Below are positions 9,883 through 18,310 of a stretch of 64,000 nucleotides of DNA, one piece after another. Origin of the DNA: an uncultured Dyadobacter sp. (GTDB lineage: Bacteria; Bacteroidota; Bacteroidia; Cytophagales; Spirosomataceae). The notes under the pieces are model-generated. The model worked only from the letters and a program-made list of their open reading frames with translations, was not told where the DNA came from and ran no database searches. Within the stretch, counting starts at the first letter, position 1, and every line of letters starts with the position of its first letter. Made by a program: the position numbers and the translations under genes. The stretch covers positions 62,001 to 126,000 of the forward strand of contig NZ_CAMLSE010000014.1 of NCBI RefSeq assembly GCF_946482605.1, read 5' to 3'.

Positions 9883-10476
9883 TCAAAGGGATTTGTCCCT
9901 ATCACCGGACTGAGGACGGCCCACATATTCGTCCGTAAAGTGCTGCCGGCTCTTCGGCTTTGCAAATTTATCGGCATTGTAGGCTTGTGACCTCCCCCTC
10001 GGGATCGACAGCGATTCCCACTGCTCGTTCCTGATCATTTTGCCGATATACACGATCTGGCCAACGTGGTAGGGATAATGGGCCAGCTGCCGGTTGATGG
10101 CCTCCATCACAGAATGGCCCTGGTTACGGATATAAATGATGGTATCCCAATTGGATTCGTTCAATGATCCCAATGCCGTGAACAGCTGCTCCCAGCCTTC
10201 GTTCCATTTGTTCAACAGATCGGTACGGCCGGTGATGCCATTCTCAAACTCGGCCTCACGGTTCCGCCAGTCCTTTTCGCCGTCGCTCGTCAGAAAATCG
10301 GTCCAGCGGGAAAGCATATTGCCCCACAGGTGTTTGACGATCATCGCGATGCTGTTACTTTCTTCATTGTACTGCCAGAAAAGCTGCTCGTCCGTCAGTT
10401 GAGCGATCGTCTTTTCTCCAAGCATTTTATAGTACTCGAATTGCTTCCGTGTACTTTCGAGATATGCTGTATTCAT
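9883..10476 (-). CDS. DinB-like protein (DUF1572-type)
   Basis: This 197-residue protein looks like the four-helix DinB/YfiT superfamily, DUF1572 branch. It has the N-terminal YLESTRKQFEYYKMLGEKTI, SNSIAMIVKHLWGNMLSRW, and the C-terminal NRQLAHYPYHVGQIVYIGK. The His residues in KHLWGN and in HYPYHVGQ are at the positions that bind a divalent metal in relatives. Members are often metal-dependent thiol transferases or hydrolases, but the substrate of this one cannot be told. It lies convergent to the glycan locus and just downstream of cobC (57 bp), with no obvious functional link to cobalamin. Confidence 0.8.
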   Translation of the reverse strand: MNTAYLESTRKQFEYYKMLGEKTIAQLTDEQLFWQYNEESNSIAMIVKHLWGNMLSRWTDFLTSDGEKDWRNREAEFENGITGRTDLLNKWNEGWEQLFTALGSLNESNWDTIIYIRNQGHSVMEAINRQLAHYPYHVGQIVYIGKMIRNEQWESLSIPRGRSQAYNADKFAKPKSRQHFTDEYVGRPQSGDRDKSL

Positions 10477-10533
10477 AAAACGGATGGGGTTGTTCTGAAT
10501 CTTCTCCCTAATTTACGCATACCTGGCTACCGA

Positions 10534-11055
10534 TCAAGTGTCTACCCTCACCACTTCGCCATAAGACACCTTGATATCAAAAATATCCTTCAATGGAATG
10601 TCGCGGACCATTGAGAGGATGAGCCGGATCACCCCCGCATGTGTTACGATCGCAACGCGTTCACTTCCAAAGGCCGTCAGCTCCTCCCAAAAATCTGTTA
10701 CACGCCGGTGCATGGCCATCATACTTTCTCCACCCGGCACCCACTGGTGCACATAGTCGTCCATCCACACCCGCAGTGCATCCTGATCTACCGTGTCCCA
10801 GGTTTTCCCCTCCCAATCCCCGAAATCGAGCTCCTGCAACCGGTCGTCAGTCCGGAAGGACTGATCAATAGCCTCCGCCAGCGCGGTACACCTCGATGCC
10901 GGGCTTGAATACACGATGTCGAAATGGGCAGGCAAGGAAGCTTTTACAGATTTGAATTCGTCTAAAAAATCCTCACGCAATGCGAGCTCGGTCCGACCGT
11001 AAATCATTCCCGGTGGGAAAACAGGTGTCGTATGCCGTATCAGATAAATTTCCAC
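10534..11055 (-). CDS. cobC: Alpha-ribazole phosphatase (histidine phosphatase family)
   Basis: This enzyme would remove the 5'-phosphate of alpha-ribazole phosphate or adenosylcobalamin 5'-phosphate in nucleotide-loop assembly. The product carries the phosphohistidine signature YLIRHTTPVF at its start and a second His in VTHAGVIRLIL. GTG 11055 was chosen because it puts that motif at the N-terminus (VEIYLIRHT) and overlaps the cobS end by 16 bp. The open frame extends to 11229 only through cobS-overlapping sequence with no family similarity. Length is about 173 residues, normal for CobC. It is the last gene of the btuF-pduO-cobU-cobT-cobS-cobC operon. Start choice is less certain than function. 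Confidence 0.88.
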   Translation of the reverse strand: MEIYLIRHTTPVFPPGMIYGRTELALREDFLDEFKSVKASLPAHFDIVYSSPASRCTALAEAIDQSFRTDDRLQELDFGDWEGKTWDTVDQDALRVWMDDYVHQWVPGGESMMAMHRRVTDFWEELTAFGSERVAIVTHAGVIRLILSMVRDIPLKDIFDIKVSYGEVVRVDT

Positions 11056-11834
11056 AATGCAACTACAAAAAGGTAGAACCCGATTTCGCATACCTGCTGA
11101 ATAGCACCCAGGCAATCGCCGGTGTACCCGCCGATCCATTTCCGGAAATAGCGCGCGATCAGGAACGTAATGGCGGCAAGGCAGGGAATGCTTGCCAAAA
11201 GTAGTGGCTGCCGCATTTGCACCACCCATAGAATCAGAGGCAGAAGTCCGTACAAAAGAGCGGTAAGCAGCACATCGATTGGCGGCTTGTGCGCCACAGG
11301 CTTAGCCTTGCTATCGTCGGTGTCGCGGGAATAAGGCAGCGTATAAATAACAAAAACGGGCATCAGCCGGCTCAGCGCGTGCGCCGCTATGATCGGCAAA
11401 ATCACCTGAAACCCGGGGTTTGTCATTGCGATGACGCCCGTCAGCGCTGCTTTCAGGCCCAGTATCAGAATCAAACCCACAGCCGCATAAGTACCAACGC
11501 GGCTGTCTTTCATGATTTCCAGGATCTTCTCGCGAGTCCAGCCACCACCAAAACCGTCACAGGTATCGGCAAACCCATCTTCATGAAACGCACCGGTGAG
11601 CAGTATCGAAGCCGCCATCGAGAGTATAACAGCGATGTTCATATCGAACAGCCTCAGCGCCCCTACCAGGACAATCCCTGATACGAGCCCCGCAACCCAG
11701 CCGACCACCGGCAGGTATCCCGTCGCCCGGCTGAGGTTATCCGGGTGGTAAACAAGCCATTTCGGAGCAGGAATGCGGGTATAAAACTGTAATGCGGTAA
11801 AAAAAAGTGTGACTTGCCGGCGGACGAATGACAT
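11040..11834 (-). CDS. cobS: Adenosylcobinamide-GDP ribazoletransferase (cobalamin synthase)
   Basis: CobS joins adenosylcobinamide-GDP to alpha-ribazole (or its phosphate) at the membrane, making adenosylcobalamin. The 264-residue product has the hallmark FHEDGFADTCDGFGGG near residue 85, followed by several hydrophobic segments, and KWIGGYTGDCLGA near the end. ATG 11834 (MSFVRRQ) was chosen; it lies 22 bp after the cobT stop. The longer open frame from 11909 would begin inside cobT. It overlaps cobC by 16 bp, consistent with translational coupling. Confidence 0.95.
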   Translation of the reverse strand: MSFVRRQVTLFFTALQFYTRIPAPKWLVYHPDNLSRATGYLPVVGWVAGLVSGIVLVGALRLFDMNIAVILSMAASILLTGAFHEDGFADTCDGFGGGWTREKILEIMKDSRVGTYAAVGLILILGLKAALTGVIAMTNPGFQVILPIIAAHALSRLMPVFVIYTLPYSRDTDDSKAKPVAHKPPIDVLLTALLYGLLPLILWVVQMRQPLLLASIPCLAAITFLIARYFRKWIGGYTGDCLGAIQQVCEIGFYLFVVALWKFI

Positions 11835-11856
11835 GGTTTCCTGGGCTTTGAAGTAC

Positions 11857-12885
11857 TTACTGATCGGCCTTCTGACTGACGCCGGCGCTCTCGAAACTCG
11901 CCATTTCATTCAGGAAATTCACGGCACTTTGCAACAGCGGGTAAGCCAGCGCACAACCGGTCCCTTCTCCCAGTCGCATATCCAGTTTCATAATCGCCTC
12001 CACCCCCAGTGATTCCAGGAGCAACCGATGTCCTTTTTCCTCTGATTGATGGCAAAAAATAGCATTTCGCTCAATCGACGCATCCATTTTAAACGCACAC
12101 AAATAGCTCACAGTGGCGATGAAGCCGTCGACCAGCACCAGCATATTCCGCCGTGCCGCTTCCAGCATCGCGCCGCACATCATAGCGATTTCGAATCCGC
12201 CAAAAACCTGCAATACCTGCTGCGCATCAGCACCAATGTGGCTATGATACCGGAGCGCGGCATCCAACGTGGCTACCTTGGCGGCGAGCTGCGCCTCGCT
12301 CAGGCCGGTTCCCTTGCCTGCACAGTCGGCAATGGGAATATTCAGTAACCTGCTCATGATCACCGCCGCGGACGATGTATTACCAATACCCATTTCACCA
12401 AACCCGATGACGTTGCAATCCGTGGCATGCACATTGCGAACAATTTCCGCACCTCTTTCGAGACATTGCCGGCATTCGCCCTCCGACATGGCCGGCTGTG
12501 TCAGGAAACTACGGGTTCCAAAGCCAACCTTCGCGTCGATCAGCCGTTCCACTTTCCCGAAGTCGTAATCCACACCGGCATCCACCAACAGGAGCTCGAT
12601 CCCGTGCTGGCGTGTAAATACATTGATTGCCGCTCCGCCACCTATGAAATTCAATACCATCTGCGGTGTCACCTCCGAAGGGTAAGCGCTCACGCCCTCG
12701 GCGGCGATCCCATGACTTCCCGCAAAAACCACTACATGCGGTTTAACCAGTTGCGGACTCAGAGAATGCTGCACGGAAGCTATCCGGAATGCAATCCTTT
12801 CGAGCATTCCCAATGCACCCAGGGGTTTGGTCTTCAGGTTGATTTTCTGCTGTATTTCCTGATCGATACTTGTTTCAGTTTTCAT
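11857..12885 (-). CDS. cobT: Nicotinate-nucleotide:dimethylbenzimidazole phosphoribosyltransferase
   Basis: CobT activates the lower ligand base by making alpha-ribazole 5'-phosphate from nicotinate mononucleotide. The 342-residue product has FAGSHGIAAEGVSAYP, the phosphate-binding GFGEMGIGNTSSAAV, and the C-terminal MRLGEGTGCALAYPL, which holds the catalytic Glu of the family. The ATG follows the cobU stop with no gap. Length and motif order match characterised CobT enzymes. Confidence 0.96.
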   Translation of the reverse strand: MKTETSIDQEIQQKINLKTKPLGALGMLERIAFRIASVQHSLSPQLVKPHVVVFAGSHGIAAEGVSAYPSEVTPQMVLNFIGGGAAINVFTRQHGIELLLVDAGVDYDFGKVERLIDAKVGFGTRSFLTQPAMSEGECRQCLERGAEIVRNVHATDCNVIGFGEMGIGNTSSAAVIMSRLLNIPIADCAGKGTGLSEAQLAAKVATLDAALRYHSHIGADAQQVLQVFGGFEIAMMCGAMLEAARRNMLVLVDGFIATVSYLCAFKMDASIERNAIFCHQSEEKGHRLLLESLGVEAIMKLDMRLGEGTGCALAYPLLQSAVNFLNEMASFESAGVSQKADQ

Positions 12886-13398
12886 TTATGCGATGGTTTT
12901 TAATGTCAATGGTAAGCCGGAAACCAACAAAACTGCCTCAGCGGCCACGGAGGCTGCATACTGGTTTGCCCAGCCCTGAAGATCGGTGAATTTGCGGCCT
13001 ATTTCAGTGTCGGCATGCACACCCATACCGATTTCATTGGAAATGATGATGAAAACACCATCGATCCTGGCCAATGCATCCATCTCTGCCTTAAAAGCGG
13101 CAAGCGAACGTTCGATATCCTGATTATGCTCCATGAAAAGATTGGTCAGCCAGAGCGTAACGCAGTCAATCACGGCCACTTTTCCGGACAATGGCAGCAG
13201 GGCGATATCCTTTTCACATTCCCAGGATGTCCATTCAGGCCCACGTTCATTCCGGTGGCGTTCTACGCGGCGGGCGAAATCATCGTCCCAGATCCTGGCC
13301 GTCGCTACATAAACAGGTTCATGGCTTTTCTGTAATGCCAGGTCCATAGCAAAACGACTCTTTCCGCTTCGCACACCACCCGTTACATAAATGATCAT
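12886..13398 (-). CDS. cobU: Adenosylcobinamide kinase / phosphate guanylyltransferase
   Basis: This bifunctional enzyme phosphorylates adenosylcobinamide and then adds GMP, giving the substrate for CobS. The 170-residue product starts with the P-loop GGVRSGKS (residues 7-14). RHRNERG around residue 48 includes the His region guanylylated in Salmonella CobU, and SNEIGMGVHADTEIGRKF is a second family signature. The start codon overlaps the pduO stop (ATGA) and the stop abuts the cobT start, so translation is probably coupled. Confidence 0.96.
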   Translation of the reverse strand: MIIYVTGGVRSGKSRFAMDLALQKSHEPVYVATARIWDDDFARRVERHRNERGPEWTSWECEKDIALLPLSGKVAVIDCVTLWLTNLFMEHNQDIERSLAAFKAEMDALARIDGVFIIISNEIGMGVHADTEIGRKFTDLQGWANQYAASVAAEAVLLVSGLPLTLKTIA

Positions 13399-13979
13399 GA
13401 CGGCTCGGCGGTCTTGAAACGTTTATAAAGGAACAGCTGCCATTTCTCCTCGGCAACCCCAGCCTTGTCCATCTCAGCCCGGGCCAGCGTAAAAAACAGG
13501 TCCGAAAGCCGGTTGATATAAGCCGGTATCGCTTCGTGCACTTCATCCGTTTGGATGAGTGAAACCAATCGGCGCTCTCCCCGGCGCATTTGCGTACGCG
13601 CCACATGGCACAATGCCGACACTTCATTACCGCCGGGCAACAGGAAGTAGTCCGAGGGAGACGTCATCGAAGCTTCGAGCGCGTCGATCCATTCCTCGCA
13701 AAACACGGCACCGTCCACAGGCATCGGGTTTTTGTTTTCCTTTTTAGCATCCGACGGTCTTGCCAGGTGTGACATCATATCCATCAGGTCCTTCTGGATA
13801 CGGTGCAGATTAGGTTGCCATGCATGGTCGTTTCCGAGCTTTACGCGCAGCAAACCGATCGTAGAATTGGCCTCATCAAGTGTGCCGATGCATTCGATGC
13901 GGACGTCATCTTTACTTACCCGGCTTCCGCCAAACAGCCCCGTAGTGCCCTTGTCCCCTTTTTTAGTATATATTTTCAT
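13395..13979 (-). CDS. pduO: PduO-type ATP:cob(I)alamin adenosyltransferase
   Basis: This enzyme adds the 5'-deoxyadenosyl group to cob(I)alamin or to a corrinoid intermediate. The 194-residue product has the ATP-binding N-terminus KKGDKGTTGLFGGSRVSKDD, then GTLDEANSTIGLLRV, and the RRGERRLVSL region with the conserved Arg/Glu pair. The ATG shares its A with the TAA stop of the upstream lipoprotein gene, and the stop overlaps cobU. In this operon it stands in for CobO/BtuR, which is not in the window. Confidence 0.95.
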   Translation of the reverse strand: MKIYTKKGDKGTTGLFGGSRVSKDDVRIECIGTLDEANSTIGLLRVKLGNDHAWQPNLHRIQKDLMDMMSHLARPSDAKKENKNPMPVDGAVFCEEWIDALEASMTSPSDYFLLPGGNEVSALCHVARTQMRRGERRLVSLIQTDEVHEAIPAYINRLSDLFFTLARAEMDKAGVAEEKWQLFLYKRFKTAEPS

Positions 13980-15151
13980 TAGTTGATCTGTTTATAATAA
14001 ATCAGTTCGTGCCTGGGAAGTAATTCAGGATGAAGGATCCGGATCAGGTCCGCCAGAACATGTTGTGGATTGACAGCTCCCGACTCCCAGTAATCATTGG
14101 CCCCCTGCGCATTCATCCGCTTATTGTAGCTGTAAATATTCCCCGTTTTAAATGCTTTGAAATCGGCATACCGAACGTCTCGGGCCAGGAGATCGTCTTT
14201 CGTCTGCACATTGCCAATGCTTACGTTCAGCCAGAAATCGGCCTGTAATGCAACCGGGTACACCGTCTCGAAACTCAGCGGCAAACTGCCCGTCGCTTTT
14301 GTACCTGACCAGTGATAGAAGCCACCGGCATCCTGAAAGAACCGGTTCACATAGCTATCGCCGTTGGGGACATACCAGGCATCCTTCGAATTCATCCCGG
14401 TGACCAGGCTGGGTTTGCGGGGATGCTTGCCGGCGAGTCGGGCCAGTTGGCGGTATTCTTTCTCCACCATTCCAAACTTCCGGTTAACCAGCTCCTCCTT
14501 GTTGACGAGCGCTGCAAGCAGCTTGACCCATTCGGCGCGGCCCAGCGGCGTTGTTTCCACCCACTCCGAATTGACCATCACCGGGATTCCCGCCTGGTAC
14601 AACGATGCATAACGGCTTACCTTTGACACCGGGCTGCCTGTCGCCATGATCAGATCGGGATGTATGGTGATTAGTAACTCCTCGTTCAGTCCCTGATCCT
14701 TGCCGACCTCCACAATTTTACCTGCCTGAATGCGGCCGATCACTTTGGGAGAAGATACATACCGAAGGTTACCCATGCCCGTGAGGATATCCTCGCATTC
14801 CAGGAACCCCACCAGACCAATGTGCAATGCCGACATCGCCACCATGCTTCTCACCGGAATTTCGATCACCTGGCTATCCTTGAAGCCACTGGGGCGCGGG
14901 GTGCCGCGTTGCACCAGTACATAGGTAAGCGTATCCGTTGATTTTTCGAACGGGCTCATGATTTTGACCACCTTATAATGGCCATGATAGAAAATGGAAA
15001 ATCCCTTTGCATGGGTCACTTTGACCTTTTCAGGAAACAAGTCCCTGCTTGCATAATGGGTATCGCCTTTTTCGTAAAGCGACGAAGAAGTGCTGCAACC
15101 GGCCATCAGGCCGAGCAGCGAGAGTACTGCAATCGTTGTTCTGAAACTCAT
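13979..15151 (-). CDS. BtuF-like corrinoid/metal-chelate binding lipoprotein
   Basis: This 390-residue lipoprotein (lipobox LMAGC, Cys19) resembles class III periplasmic binding proteins of the BtuF/FecB/FepB type. The segments KVIGRIQAGKIVEVGKDQG, HPDLIMATGSPVSKVSRYA and AGIPVMVNSEWVETTPLGR are typical of that fold. A long C-terminal region follows (YWESGAVNPQHVLADLIRI). It is the first gene after a B12 riboswitch and leads a nucleotide-loop assembly operon, so corrinoid capture is the best guess. No BtuC/BtuD permease or ATPase lies in the window. A siderophore-type ligand cannot be excluded from the protein alone. Confidence 0.85.
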   Translation of the reverse strand: MSFRTTIAVLSLLGLMAGCSTSSSLYEKGDTHYASRDLFPEKVKVTHAKGFSIFYHGHYKVVKIMSPFEKSTDTLTYVLVQRGTPRPSGFKDSQVIEIPVRSMVAMSALHIGLVGFLECEDILTGMGNLRYVSSPKVIGRIQAGKIVEVGKDQGLNEELLITIHPDLIMATGSPVSKVSRYASLYQAGIPVMVNSEWVETTPLGRAEWVKLLAALVNKEELVNRKFGMVEKEYRQLARLAGKHPRKPSLVTGMNSKDAWYVPNGDSYVNRFFQDAGGFYHWSGTKATGSLPLSFETVYPVALQADFWLNVSIGNVQTKDDLLARDVRYADFKAFKTGNIYSYNKRMNAQGANDYWESGAVNPQHVLADLIRILHPELLPRHELIYYKQIN

Positions 15152-15185
15152 TTTGTCTGCCGGCTTTTCTTCCGAAAGCCTCGTT

Positions 15186-15418
15186 CATAGCGTTGGCAGG
15201 CAGGTCTTCTGACTCGTTCAACTCTTGCGCCTTCCCGGATAATTTTGAATGATTGAATGAGTGAATGAGTGAATAGAAAATATTCGGTCATTCAGTCATT
15301 CAAAATTACTCCCCAGTGGCATCCTACAAGAGCGATGTTTTTGAACTTACAGCAGCGGAGACTGTTCCGGATTTTCACCGGATTCCCTTTTAATCACGCG
15401 ACGTGCGCGAACCTGGTT
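15186..15418 (-). promoter_or_regulatory. Cobalamin riboswitch upstream of the btuF-pduO-cobUTSC operon
   Basis: Read on the minus strand, the leader has the core AAAAGGGAATCCGGTGAAAA, then a CCGCTGCTGTAAG segment and GGGAAGGCGC. The B12 box AGTCAGAAGACCTGCC is at 15214-15199. The box lies about 48 nt before the ATG at 15151, and a GGCTTTC/GAAAAGCC hairpin lies between, which fits translational control. Between the core and GGGAAGGC, a hairpin of GAATGAGT-type repeats is inserted (15241-15307). A -7 element TAGTTTTG lies at 15431-15424, just upstream of the predicted RNA start. Confidence 0.93.
15241..15307. repeat. GAATGAGT-type microsatellite hairpin inside riboswitch 1
   Basis: The plus strand reads a left arm (15241-15275) of four GAAT-containing units, a short GAAAA loop and a right arm (15281-15307) of complementary CATTC units. 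The ends (AATTTTGAATG / CATTCAAAATT) pair perfectly. The left arm is 8 nt longer than the right, as if it had one extra repeat unit. The insert falls in the variable peripheral stem of the aptamer. Confidence 0.85.
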
Positions 15419-15423
15419 GGTCG

Positions 15424-15431
15424 CAAAACTA
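15424..15431 (-). promoter_or_regulatory. -7 promoter element for riboswitch 1
   Basis: The minus strand reads TAGTTTTG, an exact match to the Bacteroidota -7 consensus TAnnTTTG, a few bases before the start of the aptamer. No clear -33 TTG was found at the expected distance. Confidence 0.5.
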
Positions 15432-15481
15432 GTAATATTTTATTGCTTATCATTACGGGGACCCATCACACACAGCCGATC

Positions 15482-16378
15482 ATGAAGCGGGACGACAGCC
15501 TCTGGAAATCAATTTTGGAAGATATTTTTGAAGACTTACTGCTTTTCTTCTTTCCACACGTCAGTAATGTCTTTGATTTCAGCCGCAATTTCGAATATCT
15601 GGACAAAGAGCTGGATCAGTTATTTCCACCGGAGGCTAATTCATCTGGCATCCGATTCGTCGACAAACTTGTTAAGGTCCATTGTAAGAATGGCGATAAC
15701 CAGTGGATCCTGGTTCATATCGAGGTGCAAGGATACCATGACGCATCGTTCAGCCAGCGCATGTTTACGTACTATTCACGCATTCTTGATAAATACAACA
15801 AGCCGGTGACCGCATTTGCCATTTTCACCGACCGAAACAGCAAATTCAGACCCAATCAATATCGCCGGAAGTTCCTCGGGACCAGCGTTTGCTACCGGTT
15901 TAATACATTTAAGATAATGGATCAGGACGAAGGAATATTGAAACACAGCGATAATCCATTCGCTATCGTTGCACTAACTGTAAAAACTGCATTAAAAGGC
16001 AATAATATAATTGAAAATGAATTACTTAAACTAAAAATAGAACTAACAAAAAGCCTGCTATCGAAGCGATTTTCAAAGGCCAAAATCAGAAAGTTATTAA
16101 TTTTCCTGCGGCACTATATCTGCTTTGAAAATCCTGAAAATGACGCTAAATTTGAATACAAGCTTGATGAAATTACACAAACCAGTAAGACCATGGGCAT
16201 CGAAGAATTCATACTAGATCGGACCAAGAAGGAGGGTATTGCAGAAGGAGAGTCCAAGAAAACGGCTGAAATCACAATGACGCTGCTTTCGCAAACCAAT
16301 TTCAGCATCGAAGAGATCGCACGACTTGTGGGGGTAGAACCCGATTTTGTAAGGAAAATCAAGCGAGAAAAATTATAG
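15482..16378 (+). CDS. Rpn-family PD-(D/E)XK nuclease / putative transposase-like protein
   Basis: The 298-residue product resembles the Rpn (recombination-promoting nuclease) family. An N-terminal SLWKSILEDIFEDLLLFFFP is followed by a PD-(D/E)XK-like core, with VDKLVKVHC and ILVHIEVQGYHD supplying the acidic/E-x-Q residues. MFTYYSRILDKYNKPVTAFA and a C-terminal helical segment with IEEIARLVGVEPDFVRKI follow. ATG 15482 is preferred; the open frame upstream to 15269 reads through the riboswitch region. The second half is visibly more AT-rich than the cob genes on both sides. Its 3' end overlaps the end of cbiB by 20 bp on the opposite strand, so it sits between the two cobalamin operons as a likely acquired gene. 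Confidence 0.78.
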   Translation: MKRDDSLWKSILEDIFEDLLLFFFPHVSNVFDFSRNFEYLDKELDQLFPPEANSSGIRFVDKLVKVHCKNGDNQWILVHIEVQGYHDASFSQRMFTYYSRILDKYNKPVTAFAIFTDRNSKFRPNQYRRKFLGTSVCYRFNTFKIMDQDEGILKHSDNPFAIVALTVKTALKGNNIIENELLKLKIELTKSLLSKRFSKAKIRKLLIFLRHYICFENPENDAKFEYKLDEITQTSKTMGIEEFILDRTKKEGIAEGESKKTAEITMTLLSQTNFSIEEIARLVGVEPDFVRKIKREKL

Positions 16379-17309
16379 CACCGAGCGTTTTCAATAGGAC
16401 AATCCCTGTGACCATCAGCAAACAGGTCCGGTGATTGACTGTACTGACCGTATCGATCTCCTCCGAGCCTATCATCCTGTCCCGCTCCCCGATAAAAGGC
16501 TTTTCCACCAATTTCCCATGATACACATTCGGCCCCCCGAAGCGGCAATCCAGGATCCCGGCCAAAGCTGCCTCCGGATATCCGGCGTTGGGACTTTTGT
16601 GTAAATGACCAAAAGCGCCGATAAATCGCAGCCCGCTCCGGCTCCCGGTCACCGCGACCATCATCAGGGCAGTTAACCTCGCAGGAATAAAATTGGCCAC
16701 ATCGTCCAATCGCGCGGCAAACTTCCCAAACCATTCGTAACGCTCATTACGATAGCCCAGCATCGAATCCATGGTATTGATCATCTTATAGGCCATCATA
16801 CCAGGCACACCGGCAATGGCGTAATAAAACAATGGGGCTATTACACCGTCGCTGAGATTTTCAGACATGGTTTCCAACACTGCGATACGTATCTGCTGGG
16901 ACGTCAGTTTCGTTGTATCCCTCCCTACAATGCGGGAAAGTTGCTTTCTGCCTGCTTCCAAACCATTTTCATCCAGCGCCTTAAACACCTTTCTACCTTC
17001 TGTGATCAGTGACCTGTTGGCAAGACCATAGTAGACAAACAAAGTATTGACGGCCAGAAACAACGCAGGATAATTAAGCAAGAACTTATCCAGCTGCCGG
17101 AAAAAGACATAAGTCAACACCACCAGGGTCAATGACCATAATGCTCCTTTCCAGAAACGTGCTTTGCCCGAGTTGAGCCATTTTTCGCCTTTTGCGATCA
17201 GGTGACCATATACACGCACGGGATGAGGCCAATCGTCGGGATCACCCAGTACCAGATCCAGGAGGTAGCCGAGTACGAGCGGGGTGATCAGTAGTAGAGC
17301 GTCTGCCAT
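16359..17309 (-). CDS. cbiB: Adenosylcobinamide-phosphate synthase
   Basis: CbiB attaches aminopropanol (phosphate) to the propionate side chain of adenosylcobyric acid at the membrane. The 316-residue product has the N-terminal LDLVLGDPDDWPHPVRVYGH, ETMSENLSDGVIAPLFYYAI, the NTMDSMLGYRNERYEWFGKF region and AGYPEAALAG. Several hydrophobic helices are present. It overlaps the cobD end by 22 bp and ends convergent with the Rpn-type gene. It is the last gene of the cobB operon. Confidence 0.95.
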   Translation of the reverse strand: MADALLLITPLVLGYLLDLVLGDPDDWPHPVRVYGHLIAKGEKWLNSGKARFWKGALWSLTLVVLTYVFFRQLDKFLLNYPALFLAVNTLFVYYGLANRSLITEGRKVFKALDENGLEAGRKQLSRIVGRDTTKLTSQQIRIAVLETMSENLSDGVIAPLFYYAIAGVPGMMAYKMINTMDSMLGYRNERYEWFGKFAARLDDVANFIPARLTALMMVAVTGSRSGLRFIGAFGHLHKSPNAGYPEAALAGILDCRFGGPNVYHGKLVEKPFIGERDRMIGSEEIDTVSTVNHRTCLLMVTGIVLLKTLGAIIFLA

Positions 17310-18310
17310 TCCTTCAATGCATGGACCAACAATTGATTCGAAGCAGGCGCTAATGTCGCGATACGGAAATGCTGGCGGGTGAGGGTTCGGAAGTTACAGG
17401 CGTCGCGGATCAGTAGCCCATGCCTGTCAACCAGGTAATCTTTGAGCTGGGCTGCATTCCGGACAAGCGTCCTCCCCAAAAAGAAATGTGTTTCGCTGTC
17501 TGAAAACTCAAAGGATTCAATTTTGGACAATTCTTGAACGAACGTTCTTTTATTGGCATGCAATGCATCAATAGGCGGCTGAATCGTGTCAAAATGATCA
17601 AATATAAATGTCCCCGCGGCAAGCGCCATCGCATTGACGGCCCATGGCTGCTTGATACGCATCAATTGAGCAATAATATCCTCATTGCCAATAACATAGC
17701 CTAATCGCAATCCGGGAATGGCGTAAAGTTTGGTCATCGAATGCATTACGATCAGGTTCGGGAATTTCGCTATCAAAGGAACCACTGTCTTATGGTCGAG
17801 AGTGAAGTCAATAAATGCCTCATCAACCACGAAAATGCATTGTGGATTCAGTTTCAACCAATACTGTAAATCTTCAAAGAGCAATCCCGTCGGATTATTT
17901 GGGCTGCATACAAACAGCAGATCGGTTTTTAGCCTCGGCAATTCCCTCGCTTCATTCCAAGGCAGATAGCTGATCTCATGTTCGAAGATCTGGCACGCAT
18001 CTTCATATTCTGAAAATGCCGGCACCACGATTGTAGAACGCTTTGTACCAAAAAATTGTGCAATCAGGTAAATACTCTCCGTCGTCCCGCTATTGACCAG
18101 GACCTGCTCATCCGAAAAGCCGTGATGCCTGGCAATCCTGTGCCTGAGGCTTTCTGCAATTACTTCGGGGTAACGGTTAATGCGTCCCCATTCCGCAAAC
18201 AGGTGATCCTTCAAACCCCAAGGCTCACCTCCATACCAGACATTGGTACTGAAATCGGCAATGATCTCCCTCCCGTATCGATACCCGTCGTCTCCGTGCC
18301 CGTGTAACAT
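17288..18310 (-). CDS. cobD: Threonine-phosphate decarboxylase-like PLP enzyme
   Basis: This PLP-dependent, class I/II aminotransferase-fold protein (340 residues) should make (R)-1-amino-2-propanol phosphate from threonine phosphate for CbiB. Seen are [13 protein letters not shown] near the start, CSPNNPTGLLFEDL, VVDEAFIDFTL, and the Schiff-base Lys in SMTKLYAIPGLRLGYV. Close relatives are HisC aminotransferases, but the position between cobQ and cbiB decides for CobD. The ATG overlaps the cobQ stop (TAATG). Confidence 0.93.
   Translation of the reverse strand: MLHGHGDDGYRYGREIIADFSTNVWYGGEPWGLKDHLFAEWGRINRYPEVIAESLRHRIARHHGFSDEQVLVNSGTTESIYLIAQFFGTKRSTIVVPAFSEYEDACQIFEHEISYLPWNEARELPRLKTDLLFVCSPNNPTGLLFEDLQYWLKLNPQCIFVVDEAFIDFTLDHKTVVPLIAKFPNLIVMHSMTKLYAIPGLRLGYVIGNEDIIAQLMRIKQPWAVNAMALAAGTFIFDHFDTIQPPIDALHANKRTFVQELSKIESFEFSDSETHFFLGRTLVRNAAQLKDYLVDRHGLLIRDACNFRTLTRQHFRIATLAPASNQLLVHALKEWQTLYY

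Noticed and set aside
11056..11229. Longer cobC start at 11229
   Set aside because: It would read out of frame through the end of cobS and gives a Cys/Arg-rich peptide without similarity to histidine phosphatases.
16359..16378. Overlap of the Rpn-type gene and cbiB as a frameshift or assembly error
   Set aside because: Both reading frames end in normal stop codons with family-typical C-termini; short convergent overlaps are ordinary.
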